From CAVSWT01 sp963782985 (GTDB lineage: Bacteria; Bacteroidota; Ignavibacteria; Ignavibacteriales; Ignavibacteriaceae): a stretch of DNA of 64,000 bases. The stretch lies in contig CAWALU010000016.1 of the NCBI GenBank assembly GCA_963782985.1, forward strand, positions 1-64,000. Reading direction: 5' to 3'. This document shows, piece after piece, positions 10,201 to 18,605 of the stretch. A model generated the notes under the pieces. That model was given only the letters and a program-made list of their open reading frames with translations. It was not told the origin of the DNA and ran no database searches. Made by a program: the position numbers and the translations under genes. Numbering within the stretch: the first letter of the stretch is position 1; each line of letters starts with the position of its first letter.

Positions 10201-10705
10201 GGACGACTACATCAGCAAGCCGGTTAGAATGGAAGAAATACAATCAATACTTGCAAAGTGGGGCGAGATAATCTCAAAACAGAAAAATGAAATAGTAAAT
10301 GATTTGGTAAGCAAAAAAACTGAAAACAAAATTATTGATGAAAGTAAAATTACTTTTTTTAACGACGTTCAAACTGAAGAAGATTTAATTTTTTATGTTG
10401 AACTGATTGATATTTATATTAAAGAACTGCCCAAAACAATTTTAAATATTAAGAAAGCTGTAAATGATAAAGATAGCAAACAGCTTCGTTTCTTTTCCCA
10501 TAAACTAAAAGGGAGCAGCGTTACGCTTAGCATTGATATAATGACTGGCTATGCTAATCAGCTTGAAGAGTTAGCAAAGAGCGAACAAATAAATGGCGAA
10601 GCAAACAAAATATTTTCTGAACTTGAGAGAAAGTTTTTAATTATTATTGAAGAATTAGTTAATATTAGACAAAAATATTATAATATTTCTCAAGTAAATA
10701 ATTAA
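7223..10705 (+). CDS. Hybrid sensor histidine kinase (PAS-PAS-GAF-HisKA-HATPase-REC-REC-HPt)
   Basis: The 1160 residues contain all steps of a phosphorelay. They are two PAS domains (about 70-180 and 190-305), a GAF-like domain (about 310-480), a HisKA domain with H515 in MSHEIRTPMNGVIGM, a HATPase domain ending HGGTGLGLAISKRL, two receiver domains and an HPt domain with H1093 in HKLKGSS. REC2 is canonical (VAEDN, phospho-acceptor D946). REC1 keeps D803 (LDYQMPEM), but its acidic pair reads VNDN instead of VDDN, so its activity may be reduced. There is no transmembrane segment, so the input is probably cytoplasmic. The GTG start at 7223 has only a weak ribosome site; ATG 7253 is an alternative. 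There is no adjacent output regulator; the HPt presumably passes phosphate elsewhere. Confidence 0.9.
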   Translation: MKIEETDSLLMETPSGPEKRELAQLRELILDLPLDVEKAGKFDALINSFSHCIQTNKKKYEDLNVALESSIDVILRVSKTGKIIYVTPSVKELLGYEVNEVIGKSVTSFLPADQKKLGVSTLIKIFREKNIISQDLSLVHKSGKRIPIELNARVYYMDGEYFGQASLHDIRERFKAEEKLKSSENTFRTIWEKSSDGMRLTNEHGVIVMCNQAYADMIGKPKEELEGLSLYMVYDPSNSEHILTRYIQNFRTRKLKPKFETIAKLWNGKTAYHEVTNSFIDDIGGKRHILSLFRDVTQRKENEFLLKKKDRLLQGIAEATKKLIAANEHQLGFDEALEVIGTAAEVDRVYIYKHCEDEFTGERFISIFYEWASQTIQPQISNDALKKLSYSRFGSLNFYENFEKGNTLKFIIKNLPVEFRKLFIDTSIKSLILVPIMVDGIYWGFIGFDECQTDRVWTDNEESLLITAASTLGAVIKRNVIRQEMIAKNEELDTALIKAEKAAKAKSEFLALMSHEIRTPMNGVIGMTGLLLDTDLNENQREFVETIRLSGDQLLVIINDILDFSKIESDKLELEFQPFDLRDCVEDSLELLASKASEKRLDLAYLIEGKTPNTINGDVTRLRQILTNLLSNAIKFTEQGEVLISVSSEVLYDNVHEVTFAVKDSGIGIPEDKMDRLFKSFSQVDSSTTRTHGGTGLGLAISKRLAEMMEGKMWLESKVGEGTTFYFTIQTQAIFSQSKIYLSGGTEKLNNKKVLIVNDNYTNRRILKLQTENWGMIPFLFPSPADALKHLDKNEKFDLAILDYQMPEMNGIELSRKIHQHDNYKDLPIIILTSMGRRDGAECKDANLSAFITKPIKQAQLYKSLLAIFDKDAKPKKEFVSRQSEIETKLGDNLPLKILVAEDNMVNQKVALRILDKVGYRADIAGNGFEALDAIAKINYDIVFMDILMPEMDGFEATKEILKKYNNANRPKIIAMTANAMQGDKDNCLNAGMDDYISKPVRMEEIQSILAKWGEIISKQKNEIVNDLVSKKTENKIIDESKITFFNDVQTEEDLIFYVELIDIYIKELPKTILNIKKAVNDKDSKQLRFFSHKLKGSSVTLSIDIMTGYANQLEELAKSEQINGEANKIFSELERKFLIIIEELVNIRQKYYNISQVNN

Positions 10706-10743
10706 ACGCCTGTCTTATCAGGCATAAACTCAATCAGAAAAAA

Positions 10744-11715
10744 ATGCCTGTCAAATCAAATAAACAAAAAGCTCCTTTAAATAGAACATTGACTTTGTCG
10801 GATGACGAAAAAGTTTTTTTTAGAAAAAGTCTAGTTCAAAACAACTCGCCGCTTACAATTCAAACAATAAAAAATAAAATAATTAATAAAGATTTGTTTG
10901 AAACGCTTGATGAATTGCCCGATAATTTTATTGATCTTTTATTTTTAGATCCGCCGTATAATCTTCATAAAAAATTTAACTCAACTTCATCTTTTAAAGA
11001 AATTGATGAAGATGAATATGAAAGCTGGATGGATTCGTGGCTGAGAAAAATGGTAAGAATGTTAAAGCCCCACGCTTCAATTTACATTTGCGGCGATTGG
11101 AAATCTTCAAATGCAATTTATAATTCAGCAAAAAAATATTTTAAAATTCAAAATAGAATTACTTGGGAACGAGAGAAGGGGAGAGGCGCGAAAAGTAATT
11201 GGAAAAATTGCGCAGAAGATATTTGGTTTTGTACCTTATCGGATAAATACACTTTTAATGTTGAAGACGTAAAAATTAAAAGACGCGTTATTGCGCCTTA
11301 CAAAAATATTGAGGGTAAGCCCAAAGATTGGCAATGCGAAAGCGATGGTAATTTTAGAATTTCTTTTCCTTCAAATATTTGGACGGATATTACAATTCCA
11401 TTTTGGTCAATGCCCGAAAATACTGATCATCCTACGCAAAAGCCTGAAAAACTTCTCGCTAAAATTATTCTTGCAAGTACAAATAAAGGCGATTTTGTTT
11501 TTGATCCTTTTCTTGGTTCGGGAACGACTGCCGTGGTTGCAAAAAAATTAGGAAGAAATTTTTCCGGCGTTGAAGTAGATGAATATTTTAGCTGCATTGT
11601 TTTAAAGCGTTTAAGTTTAGCTGAAGATGAAACTTCTATACAAGGTTATAATAACGGGGTTTTTTGGGAAAGGAATTCTTTGGCAAATCAAAAAGTTAAA
11701 GTGAAAACTAAATAA
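10744..11715 (+). CDS. Beta-class DNA methyltransferase (adenine-N6 or cytosine-N4), apparently solitary
   Basis: The 323-residue protein has catalytic motif IV DPPYN at D69 and, later, the SAM-binding motif FDPFLGSGTTAVVAKKLG at about 252-270. This order (motif IV before motif I) is that of beta-class amino-methyltransferases. DHPTQKPEKLLAKI, the usual motif X segment, directly precedes motif I. It transfers a methyl group from SAM to an exocyclic amino group of A or C in a specific DNA site. The recognition site cannot be read. No restriction endonuclease gene lies on either side (kinase upstream, SRP RNA downstream), so it may be a solitary epigenetic methylase. A short hairpin (GCCTG/CAGGC, 10709-10724) without a T-tract lies in the 38-base gap from the kinase. 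Confidence 0.85.
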   Translation: MPVKSNKQKAPLNRTLTLSDDEKVFFRKSLVQNNSPLTIQTIKNKIINKDLFETLDELPDNFIDLLFLDPPYNLHKKFNSTSSFKEIDEDEYESWMDSWLRKMVRMLKPHASIYICGDWKSSNAIYNSAKKYFKIQNRITWEREKGRGAKSNWKNCAEDIWFCTLSDKYTFNVEDVKIKRRVIAPYKNIEGKPKDWQCESDGNFRISFPSNIWTDITIPFWSMPENTDHPTQKPEKLLAKIILASTNKGDFVFDPFLGSGTTAVVAKKLGRNFSGVEVDEYFSCIVLKRLSLAEDETSIQGYNNGVFWERNSLANQKVKVKTK

Positions 11716-11861
11716 AATGTTTTCATCCGACAGTAGGAAATGAATATATACGTTCGCTACAGGAATTTTAAAAATTTATTACAGCAATTAAAAAACTTGA
11801 TGTTCAATTAAATTATTTAGATTTTTACACTCCTTTTTTATAAATGTTAAATAAATTATTT

Positions 11862-11945
11862 GGCGCCGGTTAATAAGTTAATGCCCAACTCCACCAGGTC
11901 CGGAAGGAAGCAGTGGTAAGTAATTAATTTGTGTAGCCGAGCGCC
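11862..11945 (+). ncRNA. ffs: Signal recognition particle RNA (small bacterial type)
   Basis: The conserved SRP domain IV core is present: CCACCAGGTCCGGAAGGAAG followed by CAGTGG at about 11892-11917, containing the GGAA-type tetraloop and the symmetric and asymmetric internal loops bound by Ffh. The ends pair (GGCGC at 11862, GCGCC at 11941-11945), and a T-run at 11946-11951 provides a terminator. It is the RNA scaffold for cotranslational targeting of membrane proteins. The exact 5' end is inferred from the closing helix. Confidence 0.92.
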
Positions 11946-11949
11946 TTTT

Positions 11950-12432
11950 TTATTTAAATGCTTGGGGAGGGATTAAAAATTCCAGCAGACCTTTTCCTTT
12001 TTTCACCTTATTATAAAAATTAATTTTAGCGATTGCCGCCTTTTTAAAATCTATATAAGAGTTTGTTTGTGAAATTAAATCTGAAACATGTTCGGAAAAT
12101 TCCGGCTGATGTCCGACAAAAGCAATATCTTCAGCGTTTAACGAATCAGTAATTTCAATTATATCATCCAGCCGGCTTCCGCTTTTTAATTTTTTATCAA
12201 TAATAAAATTTGATTTTTTAATATTAAAAATTTCGGCAATCTGCTCGGCGGTTTGAACCGAGCGAATAAGCGGCGATGAAATAATATAATCAAACGAGCT
12301 GATAAAATGTTTCCAGCCTTCTGCGGCTTTTCTAATTTTTACAATTCCGTTGTGAGTAAGTTTTCTTTCAAAATCTTTTGTTGTTAAAGAAGAATTCTCA
12401 GCGTCGCTGTGTCTTATTAAATAGATGTTCAT
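11950..12432 (-). CDS. sixA: SixA-like histidine phosphatase
   Basis: The 160-residue histidine-phosphatase-superfamily protein starts MNIYLIRHSDAE with the catalytic histidine at H8, has a second active-site segment FVGHQPEFSEH near residue 117, and an arginine-containing SSPLIRSVQTAE near 53. SixA removes phosphate from HPt histidines in phosphorelays. The upstream-encoded hybrid kinase with an HPt domain makes that role attractive, though this link is inference. Its ATG overlaps the stop of the preceding gene by four bases (translational coupling), and it converges on the SRP RNA. Confidence 0.8.
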   Translation of the reverse strand: MNIYLIRHSDAENSSLTTKDFERKLTHNGIVKIRKAAEGWKHFISSFDYIISSPLIRSVQTAEQIAEIFNIKKSNFIIDKKLKSGSRLDDIIEITDSLNAEDIAFVGHQPEFSEHVSDLISQTNSYIDFKKAAIAKINFYNKVKKGKGLLEFLIPPQAFK

Positions 12433-12803
12433 TTTTCTCCCTCATAGTTAACAAAGATAGCAGTTATAAAATTATCAAACTCCGCTAAATCTTTATTCAA
12501 TGCTTTTCCTTCTTTTGAGTTCATAAGTTTATCCCATTCATCTCTGGATTCAGAATTTACTTCGCAAAACTTAATATACTTTTCAACAGATAAAAGATTA
12601 CTTTCCACATCGCCTGCGAAAACTTCTTTCTTAATTAAATCAGAAATCAGTTTTAAAGTAATCTCGTTAAAATGGTTAATAATTTTTTCTTCGCTTGTCT
12701 TCTTTAAAAATAGCAGCAATTTATACATATTTTTTTTATACAAATTAAATTTGTTCATGAGAAAATTAAATTTCACTAACATGTCAGCAAATAGTTTTTT
12801 CAA
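12429..12803 (-). CDS. Hypothetical protein coupled to sixA
   Basis: A reading frame of up to 124 codons, with lysine-rich helical content and no recognisable domain. The longest start is a TTG at 12803 without a good ribosome site; in-frame ATGs a few to about twenty codons downstream are alternatives, so the N-terminus is unsure. The stop overlaps the sixA start (ATGA), which supports a real gene. There is no signal peptide. A KIINHFNEITLKLISDLIKKE segment (residues about 40-60) predicts an amphipathic helix. Function is unknown. Confidence 0.55.
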   Translation of the reverse strand: MKKLFADMLVKFNFLMNKFNLYKKNMYKLLLFLKKTSEEKIINHFNEITLKLISDLIKKEVFAGDVESNLLSVEKYIKFCEVNSESRDEWDKLMNSKEGKALNKDLAEFDNFITAIFVNYEGEK

Positions 12804-12932
12804 CTACTCAAAAAATAATAATTATTTTTGATTTATTTTGTGAAGAGTTATATTTCTTTTCATCAATTATGCGGTTGTTAAAAATCAGACTCATCTTTTA
12901 TTAAAGTCATTTATTAAACAGAAAGAAAATTA

Positions 12933-14834
12933 TTGAAGAAAATAATTCCGCTTATAGTTTTATCTTTTCTTTTTTTTACGAATACTTTTTCTCAAACAAT
13001 TTCAACTTCCAAAATTGCTTTAAAAGGAATTGATTTTCCCCTCTCTATTGCCGGCTTGCCTGACACATTAAAAATTTTAAAAGTAAAAACTGAATCTAAA
13101 AATTTCTTTAAAGAATATTCTTTTAAAGTCGTTAAAGGAAAAGTTGACACCTCAATTGCGTTTAACAAAACAGGCAATTTTAAAATATCTTTAGAGCAAT
13201 TTACCAAAATGGAAACTGAGCTTAGAGTTCTTCCCGGCTATCTCAGTATCGTTCCGCCTTTGCTGGCAATACTATTAGCTCTTATTTTTCGTCAAGTTAT
13301 TGTTTCGTTAATGCTCGGCATTTATATCGGCGCGGTTTTTATTTTTAATTATAATCCGCTTACAGGGCTTTTACGCTTGGCTGACACTTATATCATTAAT
13401 ACATTGCTCGATCCTTCTCATATAAAAATAATAGTGTTCACCCTTTTATTTGGCGGCGTAATTGGTTTAATTTCAAAAAGCGGCGGCACTAAAGGAATTG
13501 CAAATTTAGTAACGCGCTATGCTAAAACAAGAAAGTCAGGGCAAATTGCCACTTGGCTTTCCGGCGTTTTAATTTTTTTTGACGACTATGCTAATTCATT
13601 AATTGTCGGCAACCTAATGCGACCGATTACTGATAAGTTAAAAGTCTCGCGTGAAAAATTATCTTTTATCGTTGACGCTACTTCGGCGCCGGTGGCAAGT
13701 ATTTTTATTGTTAGTTCGTGGATTGGATTTGAGGTTGGATTAATAAACGACGGATTAAATATTATTCACTCTTCAGAAAATGCGTATGGGATTTTCCTTC
13801 AAACGATTCCTTATAGATTTTATCCAATAGCAATGCTGCTTTTTGTTTTTTTAGTGGGATATCTTCAAAGAGATTTTGGACCAATGTTAAAAGCAGAAAG
13901 ACGCGCCGTGGACGAAGGAAAAGTTATGCGCGATGACGCTGTGGCCGCAAAAGATTTAACTGATACTTCAGAAATTTTCGGCAATGAAGATAAAGCTAAA
14001 TGGTACAATGGAGTTATTCCAATTTTTATTTTAGTCTTTGGAACAATTGCAGGACTTGCTTATACCGGGCTTTCGGCTGTTCACGAACAAGGCTTAACAA
14101 ATTATGGAATAAGAGAAATTATTGGAAATTCGGATTCCTATGTTTCCCTTTTATGGGCAAGTTTTTCGGCTTGTATAGCCGCGGGCATTTTAATTCTTTC
14201 GCAAAAAATTATGACGTTAAACGAAACTGTCGACGCATGGTTTCTCGGTATTCGTTCAATGTTGCTGGCGGCAGTTATATTAACGCTTGCCTGGTCCATC
14301 GGTTCAATTACCCAAGATATTAAAACCGCAGATTACGTTGTTAGTATGATTAGCGATACTATTAATCCAAGGTTTTTGCCTGTGATAGTTTTTTTAGTTT
14401 GCGCGCTGATAAGTTTTTCCACCGGCACAAGCTGGGGTACAATGGCTATAATGATGCCGATTGTAATTCCTCTTTCGCACCATGTAACCAATTTATTTAA
14501 TTACGATGCCGCCAACCACATAATAATTTTACACGGAGTAATTAGCTCGGTTCTTGCGGGCTCCGTGTTTGGCGATCACTGCTCGCCGATTTCAGATACG
14601 ACAATTTTAAGTTCGATGGCTTCAGGCTGCAACCATATTGATCATGTTAGAACTCAATTACCCTACGCTGTTGTTGTAGCTCTTTTGTGTATGATTATTG
14701 GCGATGTTCCAACTGCGTTTGGTTTGTCGCCTTATATTTCAATTGCTGTAATTGCGATTTTATTAGTTGCAATTTTATTCTTATTTGGGAAGAAGGTAAG
14801 TAGCTCGGAAAATAAAATTATTATCTCCAATTGA
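12933..14834 (+). CDS. nhaC: NhaC-type Na+/H+ antiporter with an N-terminal secreted domain
   Basis: In this 633-residue protein, residues 1-20 form a signal peptide ending FSQ, and about 21-95 form a soluble beta-rich domain. From residue 100 on come about a dozen membrane helices of the NhaC family, including GVLIFFDDYANSLIVG, DATSAPVASIFIVSSW, SFSTGTSWGTMAIMMP and GSVFGDHCSPISDTTIL. It should exchange cytoplasmic Na+ for H+ (or malate-Na+/lactate in relatives) across the inner membrane. The extra leader domain would lie in the periplasm and is not part of textbook NhaC. The start is TTG 12933, with a purine-rich stretch upstream (GAAAGAAAA). Confidence 0.85.
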   Translation: MKKIIPLIVLSFLFFTNTFSQTISTSKIALKGIDFPLSIAGLPDTLKILKVKTESKNFFKEYSFKVVKGKVDTSIAFNKTGNFKISLEQFTKMETELRVLPGYLSIVPPLLAILLALIFRQVIVSLMLGIYIGAVFIFNYNPLTGLLRLADTYIINTLLDPSHIKIIVFTLLFGGVIGLISKSGGTKGIANLVTRYAKTRKSGQIATWLSGVLIFFDDYANSLIVGNLMRPITDKLKVSREKLSFIVDATSAPVASIFIVSSWIGFEVGLINDGLNIIHSSENAYGIFLQTIPYRFYPIAMLLFVFLVGYLQRDFGPMLKAERRAVDEGKVMRDDAVAAKDLTDTSEIFGNEDKAKWYNGVIPIFILVFGTIAGLAYTGLSAVHEQGLTNYGIREIIGNSDSYVSLLWASFSACIAAGILILSQKIMTLNETVDAWFLGIRSMLLAAVILTLAWSIGSITQDIKTADYVVSMISDTINPRFLPVIVFLVCALISFSTGTSWGTMAIMMPIVIPLSHHVTNLFNYDAANHIIILHGVISSVLAGSVFGDHCSPISDTTILSSMASGCNHIDHVRTQLPYAVVVALLCMIIGDVPTAFGLSPYISIAVIAILLVAILFLFGKKVSSSENKIIISN

Positions 14835-14888
14835 AAATTAAAATTTTTAAATAATTAAAATCAGAAATATCATTTAATAATTTTACTC

Positions 14889-15365
14889 ATGAAAAAAGTT
14901 TCAATCTTTGTCGACGTACAAAACATTTATTACACAACCAAACAAAAGTATAACCGTCATTTTGATTATAATAAATTTTGGGCTATGGCATCTAAAAATA
15001 GGGAAGTGGTTAATGCTTTTGCATACGCTATTTACAGCCGCGATGAAAAGCAAAAACAATTTCAAAATGTATTACGGGGAATTGGTTTTGAAGTAAAGTT
15101 GAAACCATTTATTCAGCGCAGCGACGGCTCGGCTAAAGGAGATTGGGATGTGGGAATCACTCTGGATGTTTTGGAGTTTGCGGATAAATCAGATGTAATT
15201 GTTTTAGTTTCAGGCGATGGCGATTTTGATTTATTGGTTCACAAAATTAAAACTCATTTTAATATTAATGTGGAAGTTTACGGGGTGCCTGAGCTTACTT
15301 CAGGTTCATTAATTAATTCAGCGTCAAAATATTTCCCGATTACAGAAAAATATTTATTAAAGTAA
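14889..15365 (+). CDS. NYN/LabA-like PIN-fold protein
   Basis: The 158-residue protein begins KKVSIFVDVQNIYY, the first acidic strand of the NYN (PIN-like) nuclease fold. It has KGDWDVGITLDVLEFA near residue 80 and VLVSGDGDFDLLVHKI near residue 105, which supply the conserved acidic residues that hold Mg2+ in this group. NYN proteins are putative RNases, and some cyanobacterial members (LabA) affect clock output. The gene stands alone, 54 bases after the antiporter. Target RNA is unknown. Confidence 0.8.
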   Translation: MKKVSIFVDVQNIYYTTKQKYNRHFDYNKFWAMASKNREVVNAFAYAIYSRDEKQKQFQNVLRGIGFEVKLKPFIQRSDGSAKGDWDVGITLDVLEFADKSDVIVLVSGDGDFDLLVHKIKTHFNINVEVYGVPELTSGSLINSASKYFPITEKYLLK

Positions 15366-15425
15366 TTATAGAAACTCGCTTTAAATGCTCATACTATTTA
15401 AAATAATTTATGATTGGAGAAAAAG

Positions 15426-15881
15426 ATGAATAGAATTAAAAATATTTCTGTTTTAGCTGTGCTTTTAATAGCAGCAATTTTTGTTAGGGCTAATCCGCAA
15501 AATAAAAATTATGAAAAAAATTCCGCCGATAGTTCTAAATATAATATTGAAAATTGCGTAAATAGATTTTCATTTGAAGATACTATAGGAACGGAGGTTG
15601 GTTATCAATATTGGTTTGCAGATAAAAAATTTGCCGATGGAAAAACTTTAAAGCTAAGCGTTGTAGCTCCGCATTCAGCTACTCATGCGCCGCACGCTCA
15701 CGCTGAAGATGAATTCTTTTTTGTGCTGGAAGGAATTGCCGAGTTTTATCTTGATGGAAAAACAAAAACCGGAGGACCATATACAAGTTTTTATTGTCCT
15801 TCAAATGTAAAGCATGGAATTAGAAATATCGGGGATAAAGAGCTGAAATACTTAGTGATAAAAAAATATATTCAAAATTAA
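15426..15881 (+). CDS. Secreted cupin-domain protein
   Basis: The 151 residues comprise a signal peptide (about 1-25, hydrophobic core VLAVLLIAAIFV) followed by one cupin barrel. Cupin motif 1 reads HAPHAHAEDEFFFVLEG, with the His/His/Glu metal set, and motif 2 reads PSNVKHGIRNIG. Export suggests a periplasmic metal-binding or sugar-modifying role, but cupins vary too widely to name a reaction. A longer frame opens at TTG 15414, but that codon overlaps the Shine-Dalgarno sequence GGAG (15416-15419). ATG 15426 is therefore taken as the start. Confidence 0.8.
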   Translation: MNRIKNISVLAVLLIAAIFVRANPQNKNYEKNSADSSKYNIENCVNRFSFEDTIGTEVGYQYWFADKKFADGKTLKLSVVAPHSATHAPHAHAEDEFFFVLEGIAEFYLDGKTKTGGPYTSFYCPSNVKHGIRNIGDKELKYLVIKKYIQN

Positions 15882-15924
15882 TTAGTTAATTATAAATCAA
15901 TAAAATTTTAAAATAGTTGAAGTT

Positions 15925-16782
15925 CTATCTTCTAAAACTAAATTCAGGAAATTTATAATTATCTATAATCATACAATTTTTTATAGTAGGAATTACTGAG
16001 CCGATAAAAAGCGAGAGAGGTTTTAAAGTTTGTCTTTTAGCAATCAGTTTCGAATTCCCAATCGGCAATCCATCGTGGTTTACATTTTCATCGTCAATAA
16101 AAATTTTTGGTTTACTAAAATCTTCCGACCAAAAATAATTTCCGTTGTATAATTTATTAAATCTTTCCGGAAGTATTTTTTTTAAATTACTGTAAGAATA
16201 TATTTTCATGTATTGAACAGAATCTCCAAAAGCAACGGTAACAACATTATTGCCGCTATGAACTAAAACGGGAGTTCCGAGTTCAATGTGTTTATAAATG
16301 ATAACCGCGTCTTCTTTTGAAACCCTTACGCAGCCGTGCGAACTTTTTTTCTTACCTAAAAATCTATAATAGCTTTTCCCCGCTAAAGCATGAAAGCCAA
16401 CGCCGTAATTAAAGCCCATCCAGTTTAACATCAATGTACTGTCAAATTGAATTGAATACCATTTTGGTTTTTTAGATTGAATAACAAATAAGCCTTCATT
16501 AGTTTCAATTCCATCTTCAAGGCGCTTAGTTCCGGTAGAAACTTTGAAAGTAAAAATTGAATCTTTAAAATGAAGATATCCCATTTGTGATGCGATATTA
16601 ACCTCTAAAAATGATGGCTTCAGAGTATAAACGGTATCTTTAATAGTTGATAAATAATCAGTTGAATACTCAAATTTAAGTTGAGCTTTTGAATTTTCAT
16701 CTTCATCATTAAAAGAGAAAATGGAAGAGGGAATTGAACATAAAATTCCGTATATAAAAATTTTTCCTAAGTTACTTTTCAT
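15925..16782 (-). CDS. L,D-transpeptidase (YkuD family), exported
   Basis: The 285-residue protein has an N-terminal export signal (IFIYGILCSIPSSIF) and the YkuD active site KKSSHGCVRVSKEDAV, nucleophile C151 with H149. The preceding glycine-rich GVGFHALAG segment matches the family fold. It forms L,D cross-links in peptidoglycan or attaches lipoproteins, acting in the periplasm. It follows uvrC after five bases on the same strand and is likely cotranscribed. The C-terminal 80 residues lack a recognisable domain. Confidence 0.85.
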   Translation of the reverse strand: MKSNLGKIFIYGILCSIPSSIFSFNDEDENSKAQLKFEYSTDYLSTIKDTVYTLKPSFLEVNIASQMGYLHFKDSIFTFKVSTGTKRLEDGIETNEGLFVIQSKKPKWYSIQFDSTLMLNWMGFNYGVGFHALAGKSYYRFLGKKKSSHGCVRVSKEDAVIIYKHIELGTPVLVHSGNNVVTVAFGDSVQYMKIYSYSNLKKILPERFNKLYNGNYFWSEDFSKPKIFIDDENVNHDGLPIGNSKLIAKRQTLKPLSLFIGSVIPTIKNCMIIDNYKFPEFSFRR

Positions 16783-16787
16783 ATAAA

Positions 16788-18605
16788 TTAATTATTATTA
16801 AAATGATTAATTAGCAAATCCGCTTTTTGCTTACCTATAATTTTTTCCAGTTTTGAAAATTCAGATTTCTTAACTTCTGATAAACTGCCAAGTTCTTTTA
16901 ACAACTTCTGAGCCGTGTTTTTTCCTATTCCTTTTATATCTGTCAACTCCGTTTTTATAGTTCTTTTGCTTCGCCTGCTGCGGTGAAAAGAAATTGCAAA
17001 ACGGTGAGCTTCATCTCTAACTTGCTGAAGAAGTTTTAGGCCTGATGAAGTTTTGGGAATAGATTCCGGTTCAGAATTTTCGGGGAAGAAAACTTCTTCC
17101 AATCTTTTAGCCAATCCAATTATACTTTGATTTTTTATTTCAAGCTCGTTTAAAACTTCAACCGCGCTGGAAAGCTGACCCTTGCCTCCATCAACCATAA
17201 TTAAATCGGGCATCGGCTGGTTTTCATTTAACAATTTTTGATAACGTCTTTTAATCACTTCTCTCATACTTGAAAAATCATCGGGACCAACAACGTCTTT
17301 TATAATAAATTTTCTGTAGTCGCTTTTCTTCGGCTTGCCGTCCACAAAAACAACCATGCTGGCGACGCTGTCCGTACCCTGCAAATTTGATATATCAAAA
17401 CATTCTATTCTACGCGGAAGATTATTTAATCGTAAATCTCTCTGCAAAGCTGAAACTGAATAGGGAACTTGACCGTGCGCTTTCATTTTTTGCAGCTGAA
17501 TTTCTTTCAATTGAAGCGTAGCATTTTCTTTACACATTTTTAATAATGAATTTAAACTTCCTCTTTTCGGATATACAAATTTCATTTTTTTATTTGAGCG
17601 AAGGTTAAGCCATTCGCAAAGCGTTTCGCTGTCAGAGGGTTCGATTTCTAAAATTATCTCTTTTGGAATTTCAACAAATTCGGTATAATAAAATTTTATA
17701 GCCGAAGCATAAATATCAGTTATTTCATCGGACTCATTTATAGATAATCGCAATTGTTTTTTCCCTACGAGCTTTCCGTCTCGAATATTTAAAATAGAGC
17801 AGGCGGACTCTTTACCTTCATAGGCAATTCCAAAAATATCTCTATCTTCAAAATCATCGCTCACAACTTTTTGTCTGGAAGAAATTGAACTTAACTTTGA
17901 AATTTTATCTCTAATCTCCGCTGCTTTTTCAAACTCCAACCGCTGAACAGATTCGTTCATTTTACTATTTAGATCTTTAATTAATTCATCGGTTCTTCCT
18001 TTTAAAACTTTTGTTACTTCTTGAACCATTTCGTTATAATCATTAACGGAAACCAAACCTTCGCAGGGTCCGTCGCATTTTTTTATGTGATAATCTAAAC
18101 AGACTTTAAATTTTTGTTTATCAATATTTTCTTGATTGATGTCTAATCTGCAGCTTCTAATTTTGAATATTTGATTAATCATCCGCAAAGAATCTTTCAT
18201 GTTCTTTACGCTGGTGTAAGGTCCAAAATATTTTGAACCGTCTTTATCAACTCTTCTTGTGGGATAAATACGAGGGAAAAGTTCGTTGGTAACTTTAATG
18301 AATGGATAGGACTTATCATCTTTCAGATTAATATTATAGCGCGGCTTGAATTCTTTAATAAGATTATTTTCAAGTACTAGCGCTTCAATTTCGTTGTCGG
18401 TAATTATTAATTCCACGTCAGAAATTTTGTTGACAAGAGCCAAAGTTTTTGCAGAGGTTATACTGTTATGAAAATAGCTTCTAACTCTATGTTTTAGATT
18501 TCTTGCTTTGCCAACGTAAACCACTTTTCCTTTATCACTTATGAATTGATAAATTCCAGGATTATCAGGCAAATTTTTTAATTTATTTTCCAGCGAGGAG
18601 TTCAT
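16788..18605 (-). CDS. uvrC: Excinuclease ABC subunit C
   Basis: This is full-length UvrC of 605 residues. It has an N-terminal GIY-YIG nuclease (NPGIYQFISDKGKVVYVGKA, about 15-35), a Cys-rich middle (KVCLDYHIKKCDGPC, near 168), the UVR motif (LEFEKAAEIRDKI, near 223), a C-terminal RNase H-like endonuclease (IECFDISNLQGTDSVAS, near 402, with D at the catalytic position, and DLIMVDGGKGQLSSA near 467), and a helix-hairpin-helix end (LTDIKGIGKNTAQKLL). It makes both incisions during nucleotide excision repair with UvrA and UvrB, which are not in the window. Confidence 0.97.
   Translation of the reverse strand: MNSSLENKLKNLPDNPGIYQFISDKGKVVYVGKARNLKHRVRSYFHNSITSAKTLALVNKISDVELIITDNEIEALVLENNLIKEFKPRYNINLKDDKSYPFIKVTNELFPRIYPTRRVDKDGSKYFGPYTSVKNMKDSLRMINQIFKIRSCRLDINQENIDKQKFKVCLDYHIKKCDGPCEGLVSVNDYNEMVQEVTKVLKGRTDELIKDLNSKMNESVQRLEFEKAAEIRDKISKLSSISSRQKVVSDDFEDRDIFGIAYEGKESACSILNIRDGKLVGKKQLRLSINESDEITDIYASAIKFYYTEFVEIPKEIILEIEPSDSETLCEWLNLRSNKKMKFVYPKRGSLNSLLKMCKENATLQLKEIQLQKMKAHGQVPYSVSALQRDLRLNNLPRRIECFDISNLQGTDSVASMVVFVDGKPKKSDYRKFIIKDVVGPDDFSSMREVIKRRYQKLLNENQPMPDLIMVDGGKGQLSSAVEVLNELEIKNQSIIGLAKRLEEVFFPENSEPESIPKTSSGLKLLQQVRDEAHRFAISFHRSRRSKRTIKTELTDIKGIGKNTAQKLLKELGSLSEVKKSEFSKLEKIIGKQKADLLINHFNNN

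Noticed and set aside
10744..11715. Restriction-modification system
   Set aside because: Only a methyltransferase is present; neighbours are a histidine kinase and the SRP RNA.
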